A stretch of 48,256 nucleotides of DNA from a virus. Positions 43,501-48,256 of the stretch are shown here, piece by piece. Position 1 is the first letter of the stretch, and every line of letters begins with the position of its first letter. Below the pieces are notes generated by a model. That model was not told where the DNA came from. It made no database searches and saw only the letters and a list, made by a program, of their open reading frames with translations. The position numbers and the translations under genes are program-made. The DNA lies in the IMG/VR virus record IMGVR_UViG_3300026518_000015, positions 1 through 48,256 of that record; one strand, 5' to 3'.

Positions 43501-44315
43501 ATATAAAAACTACCTTGGATAAAAGGGTCTATAGATAAGTCCTGTGGAAACGGCAATACAGTATTAGTGGTATCTGTAATATATAAAAAGTCACCTTGCT
43601 CTATAGCAGGTGCATTATTCACATCGTCTATTACTGTACTACTTAACGTAGGAGCATCTGGAAATTTAACATAGGTTGCTCCACTATCAGCTAACTCAGA
43701 AGCCGTATTATAAGAACCATTATTTAATGTTAATATATGACCATTTACATTAAACGTAACTACTCTATTATTATTACTAGTTATAGCGGCATTATACTCA
43801 TAAGTATCATTACCTATATACATAACACTAGGTTTTAATGTAGTGTAATCAATACTTGTCCAAATCGGTAAACCAGCATTAGAGCCATTTACATAATGTG
43901 CATTACCATCACTAATAAGTCCAGAGCTATCAAAATTATTATTATTACTTAAAACATTCTTAAAGTAGCTTTCTTTACTAGTAACTGTTTCTTTAGAAAC
44001 ATCAGTTATTTTAGCATCTACTTCATCTTTATTATAATAGCTGTCGAAATTACCCATAATAGCATCACGGATAGCATCTACTTCTACTTTATCATAATAC
44101 GATTTAAGAGCATCTGCTAGCTCAGCATCAGTAACAGCTTCTGCATCTAACTGACTTTTAATTTTAGCTACATTCGGAACAGTAGCTGTATTAACTTCAC
44201 CATTTTCATTCATATATTCAAAAGTTACATCTTGCGCAGGCGCATAGAAGAAATCTTGAAATCTTGTTGCCATACCTATTAAAGTATATGCGGCAGTTTC
44301 ATATGGTAAACCCAT
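40521..44315 (-). CDS. Large tail fibre / receptor-binding protein
   Basis: A 1264-residue protein with a helical N-terminal part containing two copies of the fibre motif YY(D/N)K-x-EVDA (residues about 69-100: SYYDKVEVDAIRDAI and SYYNKDEVDAKITDV). The rest is beta-rich with many Asn, Gly, Thr and Tyr, as expected for a long trimeric fibre shaft with globular insertions. A C-terminal part with RWLGKSVLAGGLYLTAYRDSYLAFY and INQRYVLGFLYKEL may form the tip. No autocatalytic chaperone motif is seen. TAAGGAG precedes the ATG. It lies in a minus-strand fibre module with beta-sandwich and coiled-coil partners. Confidence 0.78.
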   Translation of the reverse strand: MGLPYETAAYTLIGMATRFQDFFYAPAQDVTFEYMNENGEVNTATVPNVAKIKSQLDAEAVTDAELADALKSYYDKVEVDAIRDAIMGNFDSYYNKDEVDAKITDVSKETVTSKESYFKNVLSNNNNFDSSGLISDGNAHYVNGSNAGLPIWTSIDYTTLKPSVMYIGNDTYEYNAAITSNNNRVVTFNVNGHILTLNNGSYNTASELADSGATYVKFPDAPTLSSTVIDDVNNAPAIEQGDFLYITDTTNTVLPFPQDLSIDPFIQGSFYIEPGAKVEYDSDNNELSYTVMDASALHAFYICKNLKLIKGLEYEITLEIERVNCADATVELFFYKGGDDAIITDLPDGVNTYTFVENGNFNYFITTSANGNNNEKINIKQLAIKVKKPKLISTIVPFAGGKVFEKPYAFCAAKTVARKDLVFLEQWEEDIAEKDIVYPYGNTQYVGGDIDGVTGIIEGTFVGADTYSLHGTWENPGNTVGKGYVWSNLNTDERIALATNGFNNIYKDGDKWLQTRYRLRVVRGGGNLPYNYFKNDIGNEISYVNNTASVKPKGKLVSIVSDLAGDYALKDYSIPGQENGWFYRVLENTEANNSLSNGCCVVKSDDESLYSENSETYCIPIAIVQRLNDGAYHPSYNPDGTSRFFYNDNAVKWHVLANGTITSLADCFNPDLIAAINKTDNTDVVKLSDVTDDTYISTSNFMTQMPARPDEIFANEINKRLIENIIINAKNPEEKRILDENFYKLVDNVFRGNESPTGFVEITRQNSDSRLFKISSLAKGSTFRLYTKTHASVGGMINPDDFTIGNKYYIMDEDGKFISFKVEYKEVHDGGIVTTILDSTMTIDEFTLSTAGKYYYYPKKKMFITANITDTNMNGTITYTDFVGDPRPLKYRIKYNTASNNSGTVNIDNYVLHSNGTYYISLSGRGDLSDIEKDIADNGSQWKNLGTDGTIGGLPKDALNVGVNANLNISYEEETVELFPTKHKILNYNSNGLSVNYIRIPLLRPTLIGREIVVINSKTGKKYQPEIYTGHGGQSAPAWDAVNVNVGTTAITNNTEFGRGVTDTVSIVTSYTDSDGNKTVVFNEDDIEFLTAYVSYDTAPNFLTTRWLGKSVLAGGLYLTAYRDSYLAFYLINRRLTGTYGDTSRRYIRNVQYWNFNTPTNGILSTSWLSSPELYYLHHADVHMDAFRMDNSKYGVKTIPFLSIINQRYVLGFLYKELKNNGTTWGDDSNFQISDYQNTVLNSFGAKVVIGVKYMELPYYRKGK

Positions 44316-44353
44316 AGTTAACTCCTTAATTATTTTTTAGTTTTGTATTATAT

Positions 44354-44488
44354 CTAATACATACATGTATGTACTAACATGTCATAAGACTTCCTATAAT
44401 ATCTACTAGAGATATCATAAGCAAAATACATAAATCGCTCTATGTAATACTCGTAGTTAGACAAGCATTGATATATACGGTTTAACAT
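44354..44488 (-). CDS. Possible 44-residue Tyr-rich protein
   Basis: An open frame between the fibre gene and its upstream neighbour. It begins MLNRIYQCLSNYEYYIERF and has 10 Tyr in 44 residues, with mixed charge, so it reads like a helical protein rather than a chance frame. There is no clear ribosome site before the ATG, and codon use is a bit richer in G/C than nearby genes. It ends 38 nt before the fibre start, in the fibre's own upstream region. Confidence 0.35.
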   Translation of the reverse strand: MLNRIYQCLSNYEYYIERFMYFAYDISSRYYRKSYDMLVHTCMY

Positions 44489-44559
44489 CTGATTTTATTA
44501 ATCATCAAACAATTATCATCATCAAATTCTAATATGTAAATGAAGACAGTTCTATATCT

Positions 44560-44580
44560 GATATAGGATATACCTATACC
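44560..44580 (-). terminator. Possible hairpin terminator
   Basis: GATATAGG and CCTATACC arms (8 bp with one G-U pair) and a 5-nt loop behind the gene ending at 44593. No clear U-tract. Confidence 0.4.
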
Positions 44581-44592
44581 AAATATAATATA

Positions 44593-45318
44593 TTATCTTA
44601 ATGCTAAATTATTAACTACATATTCTAATAACTCTTCATATGCTGTTTCTAATTCTCTAAATCTTTGACTTGTCTCATCTTTACCACCGAATGCTACTTC
44701 ATTATCTTCCACTATATGTCCAGTAGTTTTAAAAAATAACTTACCAGCATTAGAACGCTGATTACTATCGCTAACATATACCATCTCTGCAGTATATAAT
44801 TTATTAACTTTAAGTACATCATTAGGAACACGTATAGATGTTAAATTATTATCATTAACTTTACGCTCCCAAACAGTTGCACCAGTTGTATCTTTGATAG
44901 TATAGTATGTATATTTATGAGACCCTACGCCACTAAATAAAATAAACTCACTACCCTCTATTTTAAAACCACCCAACTCTGCATTATTTTTATCTGTAGT
45001 TATGCTAACTTTAGGCGTAACTATAACTATGTTGTTATGGCTAAAACCATCACCGTCTTTAGTTAGAACTATAGGTTTAGTCCAACCGTAAAAAGTACCA
45101 TCATCAAAGTTTAACTTAACTCTAGCAAAGTATAAATCATGAGCATCGAAATCTAACTCAAAATCCATACTATATAGATTAACTTCATCTTTATCAATAT
45201 CTTTAACAATAACTTCATCTGTAAAACTAGGCTCATAAGCAACTTGATAGCTTGTTGACTTTAAAGTTTTATTACTAGGAAGTTTTATAGAGCGTATACT
45301 AACATTACTAATAGCCAT
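44593..45318 (-). CDS. Beta-sandwich fibre-associated protein
   Basis: A 241-residue protein predicted to consist of two Ig/fibronectin-like beta-sandwich domains. Alternating strands are clear in KLPSNKTLKSTSYQVAYEPSF, DLYFARVKLNFDDGTFYGW and KLYTAEMVYVSDSNQR, with the YFARVKL-x-YGWT pattern common to FN3 repeats. A C-terminal helix (ELETAYEELLEYVVNNL) may bind the fibre. It is the first gene of the fibre module on the minus strand, with a TTGAA motif 28 nt before the start. Role: tail-fibre connector or baseplate decoration. Confidence 0.65.
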   Translation of the reverse strand: MAISNVSIRSIKLPSNKTLKSTSYQVAYEPSFTDEVIVKDIDKDEVNLYSMDFELDFDAHDLYFARVKLNFDDGTFYGWTKPIVLTKDGDGFSHNNIVIVTPKVSITTDKNNAELGGFKIEGSEFILFSGVGSHKYTYYTIKDTTGATVWERKVNDNNLTSIRVPNDVLKVNKLYTAEMVYVSDSNQRSNAGKLFFKTTGHIVEDNEVAFGGKDETSQRFRELETAYEELLEYVVNNLALR

Positions 45319-45327
45319 CTCATAATC

Positions 45328-45358
45328 CTTTTAATATTATATTATTTCAAACTAAACA
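45328..45358 (-). promoter_or_regulatory. TTGAA-type promoter motif (fibre module)
   Basis: On the minus strand TTTAGTTTGAAATAATATAA (TTGAA at 45350-45346) precedes AAAAGGAT; 28 nt to the start at 45318. Confidence 0.55.
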
Positions 45359-45436
45359 AATCACACCATTATTTTAACCCTTTAATAGTTTTTGTAAAAC
45401 CATATTTAGATTGCTGAATACTACTAAGGAAAATTT

Positions 45437-47062
45437 ATGAAAATAGAAGCTAAAAATATAATATACTTACCAGAGAGAATAGTCGGAGAAGATATACATA
45501 TAGTTAAAGAAGTACAATATGAAAATGGACTTTATAAAGATAATATAAAAATAATAAAAGATTTTAAAAGACCATTCTGGATAACTAAACCTATATATAG
45601 AAATTATACAGAAAAAAAAGAGAGTGAAGAGTTATCTAAAGTAGATAAATTCATGTCTACGGAATCTAACTTATATAAAAATATAGCTAGAAGATTAGGA
45701 GAACGATACATAGGTATGACTAATCCTAGGATATTAAAACAGTCCCCTTATTTATACGGTACTGATGTTGATTCTAGAACTATACTTAAATATATGTATA
45801 TGAGAAAATATAATAACTTCATAGCCCCTAATAGATATGGTGTATTTGATATAGAAGTAAATACATTAACTAATGAAATAATACTTATATCTATAGTAAC
45901 TGCTAAGAAATTAAAAGTAGCTATATTAAAAATTTTTGTTAAAGGTATACCTGATTTAGAAAATAAAATAAATCAACAATATGCTAAATATATACCAGAG
46001 TGTGAGTTTAAGAATACTGTAGATAGAGAATATAGAATATTCGATACACAACTAGAAGCTATACGTTGGATATTTCAATCTGCTAACTATATGGATATAG
46101 ATATATTAGCTGCTTGGAATATAAAATACGATATAGGCGAGATAGTAGATTATTTAGAGAGTCAGAATGTTAATCCTGCTGAGATATTCCATTATGATAA
46201 AATACCTAAAAAGTATATGTACTTTAATCTTAAAGAAGCTAAAAGTAAAAAGATAACTGAAGCAGGTAGAGAGATACCAGTATCTCCAGAAGAACAATGG
46301 CATGTTATAACCACTACTTCTAATTATAAACTTTTAGATGCTATGGCTACACATAGATATATTAGAGTAGGAGGAGCTACAGTTCCAGGAGGTTATGGTT
46401 TAGACAACATACTAGGACATGAAGGGGTTGCTAAAAAACTTAAATATGACAGTAATCAAGGTTTTAAAGGTATCGAGTGGCATATGAATATGGTAGCTAA
46501 TAAGCCAGTAGAATATATCATATATAATATATGGGATGTTATGTCTATGTTAGTTTTAGATAAGAAGACTAAAGATATAGAAGTATCATTAGGTTTACTT
46601 GCTGAAGTTAGTCATTTAGATATTTTTAATTCAGGACCTAGGCGTATAGTAGATGCGTTATTATTCTTTTATTTATCTAGAGGTAGAGTATTAGGTGTTA
46701 AGGACCCTACTGAAGAGAATAATAAAATATTAGGTCTAGGAGGATGGGTTCTAACATTAAGAGCACATCTTATGGAAGATAATGGTTTACGTAGAACAGA
46801 TGCGGGAGATTGGATACATACTAATATAAGAACATATGTAGCTGATGCAGATGCTGTTTCATCTTATCCATCTAATACTAGAGCGGCTAATGTATCTAAA
46901 GATACCACACATAGAGAAGTAGTTAAAATATCAGGATTGAATCGTAACGACTTTATACTACAGAATATAAATCTTATGTATGGTAGAACTAATAGTATAC
47001 AATATTGTAGGACAATGTTTAAGATGCCTGATTTTTATACATTATATAAGGAAGTTAGTTAA
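45437..47062 (+). CDS. Family B DNA polymerase, N-terminal part (exonuclease and palm motif A)
   Basis: A 541-residue protein similar to the first half of T4 gp43-type polymerases. The 3'-5' exonuclease is complete: Exo I FDIEV (D138, E140), Exo II NIKYD (N228, D232), Exo III YNIWD (Y363, D367). Palm motif A is DAVSSYPS (D472; T4 has DLTSLYPS). The chain then stops within 70 residues, before the fingers motif B and the DTDS motif C, and no continuation is found on any strand nearby. The C-terminal half must be a separate gene elsewhere. The split allows proofreading and half the active site only; both pieces must join. TTGCT replaces TTGAA upstream. A structured non-coding region follows. Confidence 0.88.
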   Translation: MKIEAKNIIYLPERIVGEDIHIVKEVQYENGLYKDNIKIIKDFKRPFWITKPIYRNYTEKKESEELSKVDKFMSTESNLYKNIARRLGERYIGMTNPRILKQSPYLYGTDVDSRTILKYMYMRKYNNFIAPNRYGVFDIEVNTLTNEIILISIVTAKKLKVAILKIFVKGIPDLENKINQQYAKYIPECEFKNTVDREYRIFDTQLEAIRWIFQSANYMDIDILAAWNIKYDIGEIVDYLESQNVNPAEIFHYDKIPKKYMYFNLKEAKSKKITEAGREIPVSPEEQWHVITTTSNYKLLDAMATHRYIRVGGATVPGGYGLDNILGHEGVAKKLKYDSNQGFKGIEWHMNMVANKPVEYIIYNIWDVMSMLVLDKKTKDIEVSLGLLAEVSHLDIFNSGPRRIVDALLFFYLSRGRVLGVKDPTEENNKILGLGGWVLTLRAHLMEDNGLRRTDAGDWIHTNIRTYVADADAVSSYPSNTRAANVSKDTTHREVVKISGLNRNDFILQNINLMYGRTNSIQYCRTMFKMPDFYTLYKEVS

Positions 47063-47200
47063 AAAAAAAACTTCCATATATTGAAGCGGTACGGACGAAT
47101 AAAAAACTTTCATAGACGATTTTCCTAAAAAACTCTTAATCCGTATCGCTCACCCAAAAACCATTAAGTGGTAAGCTGCATCCACTTATAGTTATTTTTT
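47050..47200 (+). ncRNA. Structured 3' region after the DNA polymerase N-terminal gene
   Basis: Three helices follow one another. GGAAGTT at 47050 pairs with AACTTCC at 47069 across the polymerase stop codon. AGCGGTACGGA at 47085 pairs over 44 nt with TCCGTATCGCT at 47140 (11 bp, one G-U). TAAGTGG at 47165 pairs with CCACTTA at 47182 and is followed by TTATTTTTT. The last is a terminator; the others suggest a folded RNA tail or separate RNA element. The G/C content of the long stem is unusual here. Confidence 0.45.
47165..47200 (+). terminator. Plus-strand terminator after DNA polymerase part
   Basis: A 7-bp stem (TAAGTGG) with a 10-nt loop, followed by GTTATTTTTT. It ends the transcript of the polymerase N-terminal gene. 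Confidence 0.6.
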
Positions 47201-47304
47201 CCATGTTAGTGTTCTTTGTCTGTTCTGCTAACAAAAAACATATTCGTTGTTTAATGTGTTTGCCATGTGTTCTTGTACTCTTTGTTGTACGAAATTTTCG
47301 CGCT
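47201..47304. other. T/G-rich non-coding segment
   Basis: About 100 bases between the plus-strand terminator and the next hairpin, with many T and G and few A on the plus strand (TTCTTTGTCTGTTCTGC, TGTTCTTGTACTCTTTG). It differs from all flanking sequence. No gene with a ribosome site is seen; a 55-codon plus-strand frame exists but looks fortuitous. Confidence 0.5.
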
Positions 47305-47340
47305 TATATGCATACACGTTTAAGTACGTGTATGCATATA
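47305..47340. terminator. Long bidirectional hairpin
   Basis: A 15-bp perfect stem (TATATGCATACACGT) with a TTAAGT loop. A T-rich stretch follows on the plus side; on the minus side it overlaps the end of the 30-residue gene. Confidence 0.75.
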
Positions 47341-47412
47341 CTTCTTCTTTATTTTTTTAATAACATATGAAAGCCAATATATAGCTAACCCGTATCCTAT
47401 TAAAGTACCCAT
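47320..47412 (-). CDS. Tiny membrane protein behind the HD gene
   Basis: A 30-residue peptide: MGT, then a hydrophobic span (LIGYGLAIYWLSYVI), then a basic tail (KKIKKKYMHTRT). Its ATG comes 1 nt after the stop of the HD gene, with AAGGTG inside the end of that gene as ribosome site. The layout, membrane span plus basic tail, is like the tiny gene behind RNA polymerase beta'. The hairpin at 47305 ends the unit. Function unknown. Confidence 0.55.
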   Translation of the reverse strand: MGTLIGYGLAIYWLSYVIKKIKKKYMHTRT

Positions 47413-47413
47413 T

Positions 47414-48061
47414 TTATATCACCTTACTAATATATTCATTTAACTCTATCTGAAATTGTTTAAATTCATTTTCATATATTTTTTTGTACGCTAAATCATT
47501 CTCCCAAAAATATCCCTCACTTCCAAACTTCTCTATCAGATGTGCTTTAACATTCTCTTTCATATCATCATCACCTTTATGGTATAGCGTAGCTCTATTT
47601 AAAACTTCTTTAAATATAGGTTTACCTTTATCAGCCGCCCTTAATAAATTAATATATACTAAACGCTCCTCACTATCCACTAATGTTTCATTTACAATCA
47701 TACTAGCCCTGTGGTGGTATATCATAGTTGAAATAGTATATAGGTCATATTCGTCTAATTCATCCATGAAATTTAATATAGGATAATTTAGAAAATACTT
47801 TTCCCTAACTAATAAAGCTGCTAATATATTATGCCTTTTTCTGTTTTCACCAGATTTAATATCGTGTAAATATACAGCTAAGAAAATAATATCTCTGTTA
47901 ATATTAAACTTAAACTCATTATTATTAATTAACTCGCATATATTACTCCATACTTCATCAATATGTCCTATCTTATGGGCATCATCATTTTCATCGTAGA
48001 ACTCCTCTTTTAAGAAAAGCCTTACTTGCCGCTCATGGTTAGTTAATTCATTATCGAACAT
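47414..48061 (-). CDS. HD-domain phosphohydrolase
   Basis: A 215-residue protein with the HD metal-binding pattern: an H in HKIGHIDEVW (H29 or H33), the H66-D67 doublet in AVYLHDIKSG, and further His in KRHNILAALL (H77) and IYHHRAS. Enzymes of this fold cleave phosphate esters of nucleotides, including dNTPs, cyclic dinucleotides and (p)ppGpp; the substrate cannot be told here. It is preceded by a 19-codon frame that overlaps its start and by dyad promoter copy E. It is followed by a tiny membrane gene. A nucleotide-pool or host-signal function fits. Confidence 0.78.
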   Translation of the reverse strand: MFDNELTNHERQVRLFLKEEFYDENDDAHKIGHIDEVWSNICELINNNEFKFNINRDIIFLAVYLHDIKSGENRKRHNILAALLVREKYFLNYPILNFMDELDEYDLYTISTMIYHHRASMIVNETLVDSEERLVYINLLRAADKGKPIFKEVLNRATLYHKGDDDMKENVKAHLIEKFGSEGYFWENDLAYKKIYENEFKQFQIELNEYISKVI

Positions 48062-48110
48062 CTGACATGTCCCTTAACAATATTTTTCCATCTATATTTA
48101 ATTTAAACAT
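48051..48110 (-). CDS. 19-codon leader frame overlapping the HD gene
   Basis: ATG at 48110 has a strong GGAGAG ribosome site and lies 27 nt after the dyad of copy E, the same distance as the first genes of units B, C and D. The frame encodes MFKLNIDGKILLRDMSDVR and its stop lies 11 nt inside the HD gene in another frame. It is probably a leader peptide that couples translation of the HD gene. Confidence 0.5.
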   Translation of the reverse strand: MFKLNIDGKILLRDMSDVR

Positions 48111-48136
48111 TATACTCTCCTTTATGTTTAATTAAT

Positions 48137-48181
48137 GATACTACAAGTATCTGTATTAATGATATATGTATTAGAAAAAAT
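48137..48181 (-). promoter_or_regulatory. Dyad promoter element, copy E
   Basis: GATACTACAAGTATC (6-bp arms, 3-nt centre, 2 nt shorter than the others) at 48137-48151, followed by TGTATTAATGATATATGTAT and an A-rich tail. It lies 27 nt before the leader frame at 48110. Confidence 0.68.
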
Positions 48182-48188
48182 AGAACTA

Positions 48189-48213
48189 GGATAGTAGCTA
48201 TTGGCTACTATCC
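48189..48213 (-). terminator. Hairpin terminator
   Basis: A 10-bp perfect stem (GGATAGTAGC) with a TATTG loop; it overlaps the stop of the partial gene and is followed on the minus strand by TTCTATTTTTTC. Confidence 0.78.
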
Positions 48214-48256
48214 TCTTCTTTCTAATTTATGTTTCATATACCATTCTCTTTTTTCT
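48208..48256 (-). CDS. 3' end of a minus-strand gene (partial)
   Basis: The window ends inside a minus-strand frame whose last residues read EKREWYMKHKLERRG before a TAG at 48210-48208. The terminator right behind it supports that this is the true end of a gene. Nothing can be said about function. Confidence 0.45.
   Translation of the reverse strand, partial: EKREWYMKHKLERRG

Noticed and set aside
3014-45358. TTGAA sites as ordinary sigma-70 -35 boxes
   Set aside because: The start codon is only 24-31 nt away and no TATAAT at 17-nt spacing follows, so a normal leader with a ribosome site would not fit.
47050-47200. Group I intron or intein splitting the DNA polymerase
   Set aside because: The GGAAGTT/AACTTCC hairpin at the gene end resembles a P1 helix, but no U-G splice pair, no conserved intron core and no 3' exon were found; the protein end lacks intein motifs such as an N-terminal Cys block.
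47203-47370. A 55-codon plus-strand frame beginning MLVFFVCSANKK
   Set aside because: It starts right after a terminator, has no ribosome site, crosses the long hairpin at 47305, and has codon use unlike the phage genes.
1-48256. tRNA genes, CRISPR arrays, insertion sequences, integrase or attachment sites
   Set aside because: No cloverleaf with a T-arm consensus, no spaced direct repeats, no transposase or integrase motifs were seen on either strand.

Overview
This window is a 48 kb piece of a large, AT-rich (roughly 30% GC by eye), lytic, contractile-tailed phage genome. Phage origin is shown by a terminase nuclease domain, a gp21-like prohead protease, a 2000-residue tape measure, a central baseplate spike, tail fibres, spanins, a holin candidate and an exported muramidase. 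The spanin pair, with a lipoprotein outer spanin, points to a Gram-negative host. The phage carries its own multi-subunit RNA polymerase, as phiKZ-type jumbo phages do, and much of its own DNA metabolism: family B DNA polymerase, gp46/SbcC-like recombinase, RuvC-like resolvase and class Ia ribonucleotide reductase. No integrase, CRISPR array, tRNA or insertion sequence was found.

Layout. 0-1.2 kb (+): C-terminal nuclease domain of terminase and a small gene. 1.3-6.1 kb (-): head-side genes including the prohead protease. 6.3-12.4 kb (-): RNA polymerase beta, two tiny coupled genes, and the N-terminal part of beta' with the DFDGD catalytic loop. 12.8-13.6 kb: a long non-coding stretch with a strong plus-strand terminator. 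13.6-19.6 kb (+): tape measure with an embedded T4-type lysozyme domain. 19.7-21.9 kb (-): four small unknown genes. 22-24.7 kb (+): resolvase and spanins. 24.7-26.9 kb (-): baseplate spike and neighbours. 27-29.7 kb (+): SbcC/gp46. 30.5-33.3 kb (+): permuted NlpC/P60-like peptidase, holin candidate, a C-lectin-like fibre and its accessory proteins. 33.3-36.8 kb (-): nrdA-nrdB-zinc-ribbon operon. 36.9-38.7 kb (+): unknowns, one with three membrane spans. 38.8-45.3 kb (-): exported transglycosylase and a second, larger fibre module. 45.4-47.1 kb (+): N-terminal half of a split DNA polymerase, followed by a structured non-coding region. 47.3-48.1 kb (-): HD-domain operon.

The most interesting content is regulatory. 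(1) A dyad GATACT-N5-AGTATC followed by a conserved AT block of about 30 bp lies just upstream of five separate minus-strand units that encode small unknown proteins or the HD protein. (2) A different motif, TTGAA in an A/T context, lies 24-31 nt before the start codon of at least nine genes or operons, including both RNA polymerase genes and several structural genes. These look like two expression classes, one of which may be read by the phage RNA polymerase. Both the DNA polymerase and beta' stop at defined points inside conserved cores, and beta stops before its C-terminal region, so the missing parts must be encoded outside the window. Transcription units are closed by perfect or near-perfect hairpins, many bidirectional, at almost every convergent junction.
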